This document shows positions 49,950 through 59,331 of a DNA stretch of 64,000 nucleotides, in pieces; the first letter of the stretch is position 1; each line of letters opens with the position of its first letter. The position numbers and the translations under genes are program-made. This DNA comes from Mycolicibacterium chlorophenolicum (GTDB lineage: Bacteria > Actinomycetota > Actinomycetes > Mycobacteriales > Mycobacteriaceae), in the NCBI RefSeq assembly GCF_001044235.1, contig NZ_JYNL01000023.1:373317-437316 (forward strand), read 5' to 3'. Below the pieces are notes generated by a model, which saw only the letters and a list, made by a program, of their open reading frames with translations, searched no databases and was not told where the DNA came from.

Positions 49950-49967
49950 GTCCTCCGATCGGGGGAC
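49950..49967. promoter_or_regulatory. 18-bp palindrome, copy 2
   Basis: GTCCTCCGATCGGGGGAC, the same motif as 46718-46735, again with its near end 128 bp from the gene start (49822). Confidence 0.6.
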
Positions 49968-50028
49968 GCCGGTGTGGCGTCGACTACTCGGCTGTGCGAC
50001 GCCCCGGTCGGCATGGGATGTTCGAATA

Positions 50029-50193
50029 ATGACCTGCGCGCAATGCCCGCGGTGCGGGGCCGAGCGGCCGTCGTGGCTGGGGGAGCCGCACCGCTGCATG
50101 GGTGATGCGAATCTGTCCTGGCTGGCCTTCCACGAGATGACCGCGCACGCGGCGATGGCGTGGCGGCGCCGGCTGCTCGACGGGACGTCCTGA
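50029..50193 (+). CDS. Small zinc-ribbon-like protein
   Basis: Protein of 54 residues from ATG 50029. It begins with the cysteine pair CPRCG and ends the ribbon with PHRCM, so three or four cysteines could hold one zinc; the remainder LSWLAFHEMTAHAAMAWRRR is helical. No close family is recognised. It lies 71 bp before the DUF7159 gene. Real coding is supported by the cysteine pattern but the size makes it uncertain. Confidence 0.45.
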   Translation: MTCAQCPRCGAERPSWLGEPHRCMGDANLSWLAFHEMTAHAAMAWRRRLLDGTS

Positions 50194-50264
50194 TCGGGAT
50201 TTGCGGGTGCGACAGGGCGCGGTAGGGTCGACCGTTAGTCGCGAAGAGATCGGATCGTTACGTC

Positions 50265-51431
50265 ATGGACCTTGTACTCGGCTTGTCGATGACGTCGTCA
50301 TCGGCGCGCTGGGTGCTCGTCGAGGGAACCAGCGGTGACGGCGCCACTCTGGACCGCGGTTCGCGGGCCCTGCACGACCTCGATGCGGGCGCCCTGATCG
50401 ACTCCCTCACGGCCCAAGCCGCGCCCCGCCGGGTGCACGCGGTGGGTCTGACCTGGGCCGCAAACGCTGAGAGCGCCGCCAGCGACGTCTGGCAGGCGCT
50501 GACCGACCGCGGCGTCGAGAACGTCATCGCGGTGTCCGACATCGAGGCCGCCGAGGCCCTGGCGCTGGGCATCGCCGAGATGGCCGGCTGCGAGCGGGTG
50601 GCCGTGTGTGTCGCGGAGCCGGGACCGTCGGTGCTGGCCACGGTCACGCCCGACGGCGTGACCGCCGACCGCGTCGACGCCGGCGAGTTCGGCGACATCG
50701 AGGCTGTCGCGCCCGAAGCGGTGTTCGTGCTGGGTTCCGGCGACGTCGCGGGCGTGGTGGCCACGCTGCAACAGCGCACCGCGGTGCCCGTCATCTCCGC
50801 CGAGCAGGCCGACCTGGCGCTGGCCCGGGGCGCGGCGCTGGCGTCGGCGTCCGCGGTGGCCATGCTCGATGCCCAGCCGGCCGGCCGGGCCGCGCGGCTC
50901 TCCCCGACGGCCGTGCTGGCCTCGGTGCTCGCGGCAGCCGTCGTGACGCTCGTGGTGTCGGCGTCGGCGGCGGTGGGCTTGAGCCTGACGCCCGACACCC
51001 CGTCGCCGCAGATGGTCCGCTCGGTGCAGGAGCCGGTCCGCGAGGCCGCCCCGCCGCCCGCGCAGGTCCTGCCGCCCTCTCCGGCCGCCCCGCCGCCGGC
51101 GCCGGCCGCACCCGTCGTCAACGAGGTGCCCGCACCCGAGGCCGTGGAGATGCCCGCCCCCGAGGCGCCGCCGCCGGTGTACGACGAGCCGATCGCTCCC
51201 GCGCCCGAGTACGTCCCGCCGCCGGCACCTGACTACGTGCCGCCGCCGGCGCCGCCGAACTACTTGCCGCCCGCACCCGGTGCGCCGGTCCTGGTTCAGC
51301 CGGGCGGGCCGCTGCCCGCGGCGGTGCCGCCCCCGGTCACCGTGGACGCCCAGCAGCCGCGGCTCCGCGATCGCATCATCGAGCGCATCCCGATCATCAA
51401 CCGGTTCCACGAACCGCAGTACAACCCCTGA
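50265..51431 (+). CDS. DUF7159-type membrane protein with proline-rich tail
   Basis: Protein of 388 residues. The N-terminal 210 residues look like an actin/ASKHA-like cytosolic domain (VLGLSMTSSSARWVLVEGTS, VFVLGSGDVAGVVATL). A single membrane segment is at about 222-245 (LASVLAAAVVTLVVSASAAV). The outer part is a Pro/Ala-rich stretch with repeats such as PAPEYVPPPAPDYVPPPAPP and the end RDRIIERIPIINRFH. This layout is typical of mycobacterial DUF7159 proteins of unknown role. ATG 50265; a TAGGGT box lies about 40 bp upstream. Confidence 0.75.
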   Translation: MDLVLGLSMTSSSARWVLVEGTSGDGATLDRGSRALHDLDAGALIDSLTAQAAPRRVHAVGLTWAANAESAASDVWQALTDRGVENVIAVSDIEAAEALALGIAEMAGCERVAVCVAEPGPSVLATVTPDGVTADRVDAGEFGDIEAVAPEAVFVLGSGDVAGVVATLQQRTAVPVISAEQADLALARGAALASASAVAMLDAQPAGRAARLSPTAVLASVLAAAVVTLVVSASAAVGLSLTPDTPSPQMVRSVQEPVREAAPPPAQVLPPSPAAPPPAPAAPVVNEVPAPEAVEMPAPEAPPPVYDEPIAPAPEYVPPPAPDYVPPPAPPNYLPPAPGAPVLVQPGGPLPAAVPPPVTVDAQQPRLRDRIIERIPIINRFHEPQYNP

Positions 51432-51435
51432 TCCC

Positions 51436-51498
51436 GCCGAAATTGCATTCCGGCTGAGGAAGTGCGAGTAGATGTCTGCCGGAATGCACGTTCGGCGC
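51436..51498. repeat. Intergenic palindromic element, family B copy 1
   Basis: Arms CGCCGAAATTGCATTCCGGC (51436-51455) and GCCGGAATGCACGTTCGGCG (51479-51498) pair with two mismatches. Closely similar to 62148-62212. It ends exactly at the last gene of the nine-gene operon. Confidence 0.75.
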
Positions 51499-51499
51499 G

Positions 51500-52465
51500 T
51501 CAGGGGAAGACGAGGTTGCGCAGTGGCTCTCCGCGCTGCAGCCGGGTGATGTTCGCGGTGACGTCACCGACGCGGCCGGCGAAGGTGTCAGCGGTGATGC
51601 CCGACGAGTGCGGGGTCATCAGGACGTTGGGCAGCTCACCGAAAGGGAATTCGCTCGGTGCGCAACCGTTTTCGCTGTTCGGGTAGCGATACCAGACGTC
51701 GATGGCTGCGCCGGCGATCACCCCTTCCGCCAGCGCCTCGTAGAGCGCTCGCTCCTGCACCAGGGGGCCGCGGCCGACGTTGATCAACACCCCGTCGGAG
51801 CCCAGCGCGTCGAGCTGGGCCGCGCCGATCATGCCCTCGGTGTGCGCGTTCAGCGGCGCCGACACCACGACGACGTCGCTCTCGCGCATCAGGCGGTCCA
51901 GCTGACCGGTGTCCCCTGCCCACGTCAACCCGGCATTGGGCGCCACGGCGCCTGATCCGGTGACCGCGGCGGCAGTACACCCGAACGCCCGCAACAGATT
52001 CCAGCTGCGCATCCCGATGTGGCCGAACCCGACGAACCCGATGTGCGCGTCCCCCAGCGTCGGCGGCTGCGCGAGGGACCGGTCGTAGACCGCGGTCGCC
52101 CACACCCCGTCGCGCAGCGCGCGGTCCTGGGTGAGGAAGCCGCGGCGCAGCATCACCGCAGCGCCCGCCACGTACTCCGCGATCGAGCGCTCGTGGTGGA
52201 ACGTGTTGGCGACCAACATGTCCGGCGGTAGTGCCGCGAAGTCGACCTTGTCGGTACCCGCACCCGCGACGTGGATCAGCCGCAGCTTCTCGGCGGTGCG
52301 GGCCATGTCGGCGGTGAACCGGCTGCCGACGTACACCTCGGCGTCGCGCAGCTCGGCCTCGGGCACGCCGGTGATCAGCCAGCGGATGTCCGATCCCGGC
52401 GGCGCCATCGCCTCGAACCGGTCGCGATGGGGGAGGAGGTTGGGGTCGGCGACGATGATCTTCAC
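51500..52465 (-). CDS. D-2-hydroxyacid dehydrogenase family protein
   Basis: Protein of 321 residues, NAD-binding motif GFVGFGHIGMRSWNLLRAFG and the conserved catalytic Arg-Glu-His set partly visible: INVGRGPLV (Arg near 230), and MTPHSSG with the catalytic His near 285. It interconverts 2-oxo acids and D-2-hydroxyacids. GTG 52465 is one base after the stop of the dehydratase gene, so it is the last gene of the operon and probably acts on its product. A substitution of the usual E-x-x-D region by DVWYRYPNSE is unusual. Confidence 0.85.
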   Translation of the reverse strand: MKIIVADPNLLPHRDRFEAMAPPGSDIRWLITGVPEAELRDAEVYVGSRFTADMARTAEKLRLIHVAGAGTDKVDFAALPPDMLVANTFHHERSIAEYVAGAAVMLRRGFLTQDRALRDGVWATAVYDRSLAQPPTLGDAHIGFVGFGHIGMRSWNLLRAFGCTAAAVTGSGAVAPNAGLTWAGDTGQLDRLMRESDVVVVSAPLNAHTEGMIGAAQLDALGSDGVLINVGRGPLVQERALYEALAEGVIAGAAIDVWYRYPNSENGCAPSEFPFGELPNVLMTPHSSGITADTFAGRVGDVTANITRLQRGEPLRNLVFP

Positions 52466-52466
52466 G

Positions 52467-53804
52467 TCAATCCCTCTGCAGCGCCGGGCGTTTGCTGTCA
52501 AACGTCCAGCCGGGGATCAGGTACTGCATCGCGACGGCGTCGTCACGGCCGCCCAGTCCTTCGCGGGTGTACAGCGCGTGCGCCGCGGCGACGGCGGACT
52601 CGTCGAGCGTCACGCCCAGCCCCGGTGCGTCGGGCACCGTCAGATGGCCGTCGACGATCTGGTACGGGTCGGTGGTGATGGCCTGGCCGTCCTGCCAGAT
52701 CCAGTGCGTGTCGATGGCCGTGATGTCGCCGGGCGCGGCAGCGGCCACATGGGTGAACATCGCCAGCGAGACGTCGAAGTGGTTGTTGGAGTGCGATCCC
52801 CACGTCAGACCCCACGCTTCGCAGAGCTGCGCGACGCGCACCGAGCCGGCCATCGTCCAGAAATGCGGATCGGCCAGCGGGATGTCGACGGCCCCAGACC
52901 GGATCGCGTGGCCCATCTCGCGCCAGTCGGTGGCGATCATGTTGGTCGCCGTCGGCAGCCCCGTGGCGCGTTTGAACTCCGCCATCACCTCGCGACCCGA
53001 GAACCCGCCCTCCGGACCGACGGGGTCTTCGGCGTAGGCCAGGACGCCGGTGAGCTCGCGGCAGATCCGGACCGCGTCGTCGAGCAGCCATCCGCCATTG
53101 GGGTCCAACGTGATTCGGGCGTCGGGAAAGCGGTCGGCCAGCGCGATGACGGCCTTGGCCTCGTCGGCCGCGGGCAGCACCCCACCCTTGAGTTTGAAGT
53201 CGGTGAACCCGTAGCGCTCCCGCGCCGCCTCGGCCAGCCGGACGATGGCGTCGGGGGTCAGGGCCTCCTCGTGGCGGACAGTGAACCAGTCGTCGGCCTC
53301 GTCGGCTTCGTCGGCCGCCGAGCGGTAGGCGAGATCGGTCTTGGTGCGGTCACCGATGAAGAACAGGTAGCCCAGAGCCTGCACCCGACTGCGCTGCTGA
53401 CCGTCGCCGAGCAGCGCCGCGACCGGCACCTCCAGATGCCGGCCGAGCAGGTCCAGCAGGGCGGACTCGATCGCGGTGACCGCGTGGACGGTGACGCGCA
53501 GATCGAAGGTCTGCGCGCCGCGGCCGCCGGCGTCGCGATCGGCGAAGGTGCGGCGGACGTCGTTGAGGACGGCGTGGTAGTCGCCGATGCTGCGGCCGAC
53601 GACGAGCGCGCGGGCGTCCTCGAGGGTGCGCCGGATCGGTTCGCCGCCGGGCACTTCGCCGACGCCGGTGTTGCCCGCGGAGTCGGACACGACGAGCAGG
53701 TTGCGGGTGAAGAAGGGCCCGTGCGCTCCGGACAGGTTCAGCAGCATGCTGTCGTGGCCGGCGATCGGGATGACGGTGACGTCGGTGACGACGGGCGTTC
53801 TCAT
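52467..53804 (-). CDS. gudD: Glucarate dehydratase-like enolase superfamily enzyme
   Basis: Protein of 445 residues, the length of E. coli GudD. The start [20 protein letters not shown] matches GudD from memory. Catalytic set: Lys204/Lys206 (FKLKGG), metal ligands Asp234 (LDPNGGW), Glu259 (YAEDP), Asn288 (TATNMIATD), and the His/Asp pair in SHSNNHFD (His338). It dehydrates D-glucarate or idarate to 5-keto-4-deoxyglucarate. ATG 53804 has GAGAGGA upstream. No keto-deoxyglucarate aldolase is in the window, so the next step is encoded elsewhere or a different acid is used. Confidence 0.88.
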   Translation of the reverse strand: MRTPVVTDVTVIPIAGHDSMLLNLSGAHGPFFTRNLLVVSDSAGNTGVGEVPGGEPIRRTLEDARALVVGRSIGDYHAVLNDVRRTFADRDAGGRGAQTFDLRVTVHAVTAIESALLDLLGRHLEVPVAALLGDGQQRSRVQALGYLFFIGDRTKTDLAYRSAADEADEADDWFTVRHEEALTPDAIVRLAEAARERYGFTDFKLKGGVLPAADEAKAVIALADRFPDARITLDPNGGWLLDDAVRICRELTGVLAYAEDPVGPEGGFSGREVMAEFKRATGLPTATNMIATDWREMGHAIRSGAVDIPLADPHFWTMAGSVRVAQLCEAWGLTWGSHSNNHFDVSLAMFTHVAAAAPGDITAIDTHWIWQDGQAITTDPYQIVDGHLTVPDAPGLGVTLDESAVAAAHALYTREGLGGRDDAVAMQYLIPGWTFDSKRPALQRD

Positions 53805-53821
53805 GGTGTTCCTCTCAGGCG

Positions 53822-54619
53822 TCATGACGCGAACCACTTGTCGCCGTTGGCGAGCGGACGGACCACCCGGGACACCTTGTCCCCCATGGCCCGCAGGGCG
53901 TCGACGATCTCGCGTTCACGCTGCGGATCGAGCCGGTCGACGGGCACCGACGCACTGATCGCGTCCTGCGCGGGCCGGCAGTAGCGCAGCGGCACCGCGA
54001 AGCACCGCAATCCGACGGTGTTCTCCTCGTCGTCGCAGGCGTACCCGCGTAGCCGGACCTCGTCGAGCTCGCGGTCGAGCGCGCCGCGGTCGGTGATCGT
54101 GGTGGCGGTCAGCGGGGTCAGCGCGGACGGGACGTGCCGGTCCCGGTCGACGCCGAACCGCTCGGCCAGCAGCGACTTTCCGAGGGACGTCGCGTAGGCG
54201 GGCAGCCGTCTGCCCACCCGGCTCGCGGTGCGGGTGTACTGCTTCGACTCCCGGGTGGCCAGGTAGACGATGTCGGTGCCGTCGAGCCGGCCGAGGTGGA
54301 ACGTCTCGTCGAGGGCGGCGCGCAAGTCTTCCAGGAACGGGACGATCAGCGGCAGGTACGGGTCGCTGTCGAGGTAGCTGGTCCCGACCAGCAGGGCCCG
54401 GATACCGATCCCGTACAGCGTGCCGCTCGGGTCCGAGCGCACCCACCCCTGGCTGACGAGGGTCCGCAGCAGCGCATGGGCACTGCTGCGCGGCATCTCG
54501 AGCGCATCGCTGATCTCCCGCAACCGGGCCGGATCGTCGTGCCGGGCGGCGAGGTACTCGAGCAGTTCGACGGTGCGCACCGCCGACTTGACCTTGCGGA
54601 CCGGAATGTCCTCTGTCAC
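53822..54619 (-). CDS. IclR family transcriptional regulator
   Basis: Protein of 265 residues. N-terminal winged helix ([40 protein letters not shown]) and the IclR effector domain ([40 protein letters not shown]). The gene is inside the operon, so it is autoregulated or feedback-controlled. The perfect palindrome GAAACGGCCGTTTC before the operon is the best candidate operator, as IclR-type sites often contain GAAA/TTTC arms. The ligand is probably the imported acid. Confidence 0.88.
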   Translation of the reverse strand: MTEDIPVRKVKSAVRTVELLEYLAARHDDPARLREISDALEMPRSSAHALLRTLVSQGWVRSDPSGTLYGIGIRALLVGTSYLDSDPYLPLIVPFLEDLRAALDETFHLGRLDGTDIVYLATRESKQYTRTASRVGRRLPAYATSLGKSLLAERFGVDRDRHVPSALTPLTATTITDRGALDRELDEVRLRGYACDDEENTVGLRCFAVPLRYCRPAQDAISASVPVDRLDPQREREIVDALRAMGDKVSRVVRPLANGDKWFAS

Positions 54620-54629
54620 AACAGCTCCC

Positions 54630-55352
54630 TCACAATGCCAGCAGTTCGCGGCCGATGAGCAGCACCGCGCCCGCGGCCGAGACGCCGATCGCCAGCCAGC
54701 GCAGGCGGGTCGGATTGAGGTGCCGGTTCAGCACCGTGGAGAGCAGGTAACCGGCCAGCGCCGCCGGAATCAGGACGGCGAAACCCCACCAGGTCTGATG
54801 GTCGACGGCGCCCGTCACCGACAGCACGATCAGCGACAGCACCGACCCGACGAGGAAGAACCCGCTCATCGTGCCGCGCAGCCGGGATCCCGAGTTGCGT
54901 TGCCACACCAGCGCCATCGGCGGACCGCCGATCGAGGTGGCCGTCCCGAGCAGTCCGGACGTCGCACCGGCCAGCACCACGTTGCGGCGCCGCGGAGCAG
55001 GGATCCAGCCACTGCTGGTCAGCACCACCCCGCACAGCACCACCGCGGCCAGCAGCAGCGACAGCGCGCGGTGCGGTAGCGCGGCCAGCAGCAGCGCGCC
55101 CGCGATCGTGCCCGGCACCCGCCCGACGAGCGCCCACCCGGTGCCCGAAAGGTCGATCGCCTCGCGTTCCCGGATCACCACGATGAGCGTCACCAGCGTC
55201 GCGACCATGATCAGCGTGCCGGGGATCAGCGACGGCTCGACCAGCGCGACGATCGGTGCGGCGAACATTCCCATACCGAACCCGATCGAGGCCTGCAGCG
55301 CCGATGCCAGCAGAACCGCCACGGCCAGAACGCAATATCCCGCGAGGCTCAT
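54630..55352 (-). CDS. TauE/SafE family permease
   Basis: Protein of 240 residues with about eight hydrophobic helices in two repeats: YCVLAVAVLLASALQASIGF, MGMFAAPIVALVEPSLIPGT, LVLCGVV-like stretch, then NVVLAGATSGLLGTATSIGG with PPMALVWQR, the family motif. TauE/SafE proteins carry sulfite, sulfoacetate or other organic anions. It lies between the importer ATPase and the regulator, so it may move the substrate or a by-product. Overlaps the ABC gene upstream by 4 bp. Confidence 0.85.
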   Translation of the reverse strand: MSLAGYCVLAVAVLLASALQASIGFGMGMFAAPIVALVEPSLIPGTLIMVATLVTLIVVIREREAIDLSGTGWALVGRVPGTIAGALLLAALPHRALSLLLAAVVLCGVVLTSSGWIPAPRRRNVVLAGATSGLLGTATSIGGPPMALVWQRNSGSRLRGTMSGFFLVGSVLSLIVLSVTGAVDHQTWWGFAVLIPAALAGYLLSTVLNRHLNPTRLRWLAIGVSAAGAVLLIGRELLAL

Positions 55353-56371
55353 GCCGGCACGGTCTCACGCCCACTCCCTTCGAGCAGCAGGGGATGGTGG
55401 CATTCGGCGGCGTGACCGGGCGTCTCGGGATCCGCGGCGACGGGCGGCGCCGTCGTCGCACACACCTCGGTCGCCTTCCAGCACCGGGTACGGAACCGGC
55501 ACCCCGACGGCGGATTGATCGGTGACGGCACTTCCCCCTTGAGCAGGATCCGGTTGCCGCGCTGCTCGCCGTCGAGCGTGGGGGCCGCCGACATCAGCGC
55601 GGCCGTGTAGGGATGGTTCGACCGCTCGTACACCGCTTCGGTGGGGCCGTTCTCGATGATGCGGCCCAGGTACATCACCGCGACGCGGTCGGCGACGTGA
55701 CGCACCACCGACAGGTCGTGGGAGATGAAGATGTAGCTGATGCCGAGTTGGTCCTGCAGGTCGTTGAGCAGGTTGAGCACTTGCGCCTGGACCGACAGGT
55801 CGAGCGCGGAAACCGGTTCATCGCAGATGATCACGTCGGGGTTGAGCGCCAGCGCGCGGGCGATGCCGATGCGTTGACGCTGGCCGCCGGAGAACTCCTG
55901 TGGGTACTTGCCGGCGGCCTTGGCGCCGAGGCCGACCAGATCGAGCAGGCCGCGCACCCGCATGTCGCGGTCCTGGCGGTTCTTCACCACACCCTTGTGG
56001 CTGCGCCACGGCTCGGCGATGATCTCGGCCGCCGACATGCGGGAGTTCAGCGACGCGTAGGGGTCCTGGAACACCATCTGCACGCGGCGGCGGAACTTGA
56101 GCAGTTCGGCGCCCTTGAGGCTGAACGGGTCGACGCCGTCGAATCGCACGGTGCCCTCGTCGGGGCGTTCGAGCATCATCAGGGTGCGTGCGAGGGTGGA
56201 CTTCCCGCAGCCGGATTCACCGACCAGGCCGAGGGTTTCGCCGCGCTTCAGATCAAGGGTGATGCCGTCGAGCGCGCACAGGAGGTTCTTGCCCGCGTGC
56301 GGCACACGGAACGACTTCCGGACGTCGCGGACCTCGAGCAACGTGTCATCCGTCATCATGCGATCAGACAT
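55349..56371 (-). CDS. ABC importer ATPase, DppF/OppF type
   Basis: Protein of 340 residues with Walker [11 protein letters not shown]-loop VFQDPYASLNSRM, signature FSGGQRQRIGIARAL, Walker B VIICDEPVSALD and the C-terminal oligopeptide/dipeptide subdomain with the CRFRTRCWKATEVC iron-sulfur-like cysteine pattern typical of OppF/DppF. ATG 56371 with AGAGG, overlapping the previous gene by 8 bp. It pairs with the DppD-type subunit. Confidence 0.92.
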   Translation of the reverse strand: MSDRMMTDDTLLEVRDVRKSFRVPHAGKNLLCALDGITLDLKRGETLGLVGESGCGKSTLARTLMMLERPDEGTVRFDGVDPFSLKGAELLKFRRRVQMVFQDPYASLNSRMSAAEIIAEPWRSHKGVVKNRQDRDMRVRGLLDLVGLGAKAAGKYPQEFSGGQRQRIGIARALALNPDVIICDEPVSALDLSVQAQVLNLLNDLQDQLGISYIFISHDLSVVRHVADRVAVMYLGRIIENGPTEAVYERSNHPYTAALMSAAPTLDGEQRGNRILLKGEVPSPINPPSGCRFRTRCWKATEVCATTAPPVAADPETPGHAAECHHPLLLEGSGRETVPA

Positions 56372-57371
56372 CAGTGACCTCTTCCTGGAAGTGGCAGGCT
56401 GCCTTGCGGCTGGTGCCGGTCAGGGCGGGCCGCGTCGTCGTACAGATCTCCTGCGCCAGCGGGCAGCGGGCCTGGTAGACGCAGCCTTCGGGAATCGCGT
56501 GCAGGTCGGGCGGGGTGCCGCCGATCGACTTCAGGGTGTCCCCGCGCCGCGCGTTGACCGGCACCGAGTTCAACAGGCCCTTCGTGTAGGGATGTCGCGG
56601 GTTCGCGAAAACCTCGGCGACGGTTCCTGTTTCGACGATGTTGCCGGCGTACATCACCGCGACCCGGTCGGCTTCCTCGGCGACCAGCGCCAGGTCGTGG
56701 GTGATCAGCACGACGGCCATGTCGTATTCGGTGCGCAGATCCCGCAGCAGCGCCATGATCTGCGCCTGCACGGTGACGTCGAGAGCGGTGGTGGGCTCGT
56801 CGGCGATCAGCACGCTCGGGTTGAGCGCGACGGCCATCGCGATCAGCAGACGTTGGCGCATGCCGCCGGAGAACTGGTGGGGATAGGAGTTCAGCCGCGT
56901 CTCGGGTTGCGGGATGCCGACGCGGGCCATCAGGTCCACGGCTTTGCGCTTGGCTTCCTTCGCGGAGAGCCGCTGGTGGATCCGGAACGGCTCGGCCAGT
57001 TGGGTTCCCACGGTGTAGAGCGGATTCAACGCGGTCAGCGCGTCCTGGAAGACGATCGCCAGTTCGGTGCCCGCCATCTCCCGCCGCTTCTTGCGGTCGG
57101 CGCGGAGCAGATCGACGTTGCCGAGTCGTGCGCTGCCGCCGACGATGTCGGCGACCGGCTCGAGAAGGCCCACCAGGGCCGTCGCGGTCATCGACTTACC
57201 GCAGCCGGATTCGCCGAGCAGCGCGAGGGTTTCGCCGCGCCGGGCGCCGAAGGACACCTCGTTGACCGCGCGCAGCGTTCCCGAGATGGTGCGCACCTCG
57301 ACGGACAGCCCGTCGACCTCGAGGACGGGCGCGGCGTCGACATTAAGGTCGTGATCGGCGAGTGCGGTCAT
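56364..57371 (-). CDS. ABC importer ATPase, DppD/OppD type
   Basis: Protein of 335 residues. Walker [11 protein letters not shown]-loop [13 protein letters not shown], signature [15 protein letters not shown], Walker [13 protein letters not shown], and C-terminal [21 protein letters not shown] cysteine cluster. ATG 57371 follows GAAAGG; an in-frame ATG at 57386 is less well placed. It partners the following DppF-type subunit in energising import. Confidence 0.92.
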   Translation of the reverse strand: MTALADHDLNVDAAPVLEVDGLSVEVRTISGTLRAVNEVSFGARRGETLALLGESGCGKSMTATALVGLLEPVADIVGGSARLGNVDLLRADRKKRREMAGTELAIVFQDALTALNPLYTVGTQLAEPFRIHQRLSAKEAKRKAVDLMARVGIPQPETRLNSYPHQFSGGMRQRLLIAMAVALNPSVLIADEPTTALDVTVQAQIMALLRDLRTEYDMAVVLITHDLALVAEEADRVAVMYAGNIVETGTVAEVFANPRHPYTKGLLNSVPVNARRGDTLKSIGGTPPDLHAIPEGCVYQARCPLAQEICTTTRPALTGTSRKAACHFQEEVTDV

Positions 57372-57382
57372 GCTTCGGCCTT

Positions 57383-58372
57383 TCATGAGAGGCGCTTTCC
57401 GGTCTTGGTGAATGCGGCGAGCCGCTTCTGCGGGACGGTGAGGCGCCACCGCTGACCCGGGTCGGTGGCGATGCGCGCCCAGGCCGCCAGGATCGTCGCC
57501 GAGACGGTCGTGATGACGATCGCCAGGCCGGGGAAGAACGACAGCCACCAGGCACTGTGCAGGTAGGTGCGGCCCTGGGAGACCATCAGGCCCCAGCTGA
57601 CGTCCGGCGGCTGGATACCGATGCCGAGGAAGCTCAGGGAGCTCTCGGCGAGCATGACGTAGCAGAAGTCCAGCGTCGCGACGGTCAGCAGGGTGGGCAA
57701 CACGATCGGCAGCACGTGCCGGCCGATGATCGAGCCGGCGCCGGCGCCGAAGGTGCGGGCGGCGTCGACGAACACCCGGCTCTGCAGTTCGGCGGATTCC
57801 GCGCGGGCGGTGCGCAGGTATACCGGGATGCGGGTGATGGCCAGCACCGCAACGATGTTGGCGGCGCTGGGGGAGAACACGTACAGCACGACGACGGCGA
57901 GCAACAGCGACGGGAAGCTCATGATCACGTCGGCGACGCGCATCGCGAGGGTCTCGCGCCAGCCCCGGTAGTAGCCGGCCCACATGCCGACCGCCGAGCC
58001 GACGATCGCGGAGATCACCACCGCGGGCACTGCGACCGACAGCGTGGTGCGGCAGGCGACGATCAGCCGGGCGAGCATGCTGCGGCCCAGCGGGTCGGTG
58101 CCCAGCACGTTGGCCCAGCCGTGGCTGAGCGTGAACGGGGCCTGGTTGGAGTTGTCCAGGTCGATGCGGGTGGCGAGGTCGCCCACCAGGACCGGACCGA
58201 GCAGCGCGGTGAGGAACACCAGGCCGAGCACGCAGGCCGCGGCGAAGGCCACCCGGTCGTTGATCAGCAGCCGGAACCACAGGGCACCGCCCCGCCGGCG
58301 GGAGGCCTCGGTGTCGTCCTCGCCGACGATCGCCGTCGTGGGCTTGACCGGGATCAGATCGATCTGAGTCAC
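57383..58372 (-). CDS. ABC importer permease, DppC type
   Basis: Protein of 329 residues with about six membrane helices (VAFAAACVLGLVFLTALLGP, MRVADVIMSFPSLLLAVVVL) and the DppC cytosolic EAA-like loop with ITRIPVYLRTARAESAELQS and GAGAGSIIGRHVLPIVLPTL. GTG start 58372. Partner of the DppB-type permease directly upstream. Confidence 0.9.
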   Translation of the reverse strand: MTQIDLIPVKPTTAIVGEDDTEASRRRGGALWFRLLINDRVAFAAACVLGLVFLTALLGPVLVGDLATRIDLDNSNQAPFTLSHGWANVLGTDPLGRSMLARLIVACRTTLSVAVPAVVISAIVGSAVGMWAGYYRGWRETLAMRVADVIMSFPSLLLAVVVLYVFSPSAANIVAVLAITRIPVYLRTARAESAELQSRVFVDAARTFGAGAGSIIGRHVLPIVLPTLLTVATLDFCYVMLAESSLSFLGIGIQPPDVSWGLMVSQGRTYLHSAWWLSFFPGLAIVITTVSATILAAWARIATDPGQRWRLTVPQKRLAAFTKTGKRLS

Positions 58373-58381
58373 GTTGTCCCC

Positions 58382-59311
58382 TTATACCTTTGCCGGTTCC
58401 CGCACCCGCGCGTCGAGCAACGCGTAGCAGGCGTCGATGAAGATGTTGAGCAGGAAGATGCTCACCGCGGTGAGCAGGACCGCGGCCTGCAGGACCGCGA
58501 AATCGCGTTGCAGGATCGCGTCGATCATCAGCTTGCCGATGCCCGGCCAGCCGAAGATCGCCTCGACCACCACCGCGCCGTTGATCAGGCCGACCGCGAG
58601 GTCGCCGGCGACGGTGAGCGCGGGTGCGGCGGCGTTGCGCAGGGCGTGGTGGCTGACGACGCGAAAGTCGCTGGCGCCCTTGCTGCGTGCCAGCCGCACG
58701 TAGGGCGCCGACAGTGCGGAGACCATCGCGCCGCGCACCACCTGGGTCAGCACACCGAGCGGGCGGATCATCAACGTCGCGATCGGCAGGATCCAGCTCA
58801 GCATCCCGTCGTCGACGCCGGAGGTGGGCAGCCAGCCGAGCAGCACCGCGAACAGCCAGACACCGGTGATGGCGAACCAGAAGTCGGGGATCGATGCGGC
58901 GGTCATCGACAACAGGCTGGAGAACCGGTCGGCCAGCGAGTTGGGGCGGTAGGCGGCCCAGCAGCCGATGACCACGGCGCCCACGATCGCCAGCAGCATC
59001 GTGGTGATCGCGAGTTGCAGGGTGGCGGGGAAGGCCCGCAGCGCCATGTCGGCCGCGGACTCGCCGGTGCGCAGCGAGGTGCCGAAGTCCAGGTGGACGA
59101 CACCCTTGAAGTAATCGATCAACTGCGTGATGAGCGGATCGTTGAAGCCGTTGGCCGCGGCGAACTCGGCGCGCTGATCGGCGGTGGCCGACTCGGGCAG
59201 ATACAGGTTCGTGGGGTCACCGGTGAGCCGGGCGAGCAGGAACACCCCGAGCAGCACGATGATCAACGGCAGTGCGCTGGAGTACATCCGGCGCCGGACG
59301 AAGGAGAACAT
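58382..59311 (-). CDS. ABC importer permease, DppB type
   Basis: Protein of 309 residues, about six membrane helices beginning LPLIIVLLGVFLLARLTGDP, a long periplasmic loop and the EAA-like segment YVRLARSKGASDFRVVSHHA LRNAA-type region that contacts the ATPases. The start ATG 59311 is 20 nt after the stop of the substrate-binding protein gene. Confidence 0.9.
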   Translation of the reverse strand: MFSFVRRRMYSSALPLIIVLLGVFLLARLTGDPTNLYLPESATADQRAEFAAANGFNDPLITQLIDYFKGVVHLDFGTSLRTGESAADMALRAFPATLQLAITTMLLAIVGAVVIGCWAAYRPNSLADRFSSLLSMTAASIPDFWFAITGVWLFAVLLGWLPTSGVDDGMLSWILPIATLMIRPLGVLTQVVRGAMVSALSAPYVRLARSKGASDFRVVSHHALRNAAAPALTVAGDLAVGLINGAVVVEAIFGWPGIGKLMIDAILQRDFAVLQAAVLLTAVSIFLLNIFIDACYALLDARVREPAKV

Positions 59312-59331
59312 GGGCTGGGCCTTCCTGCTTC

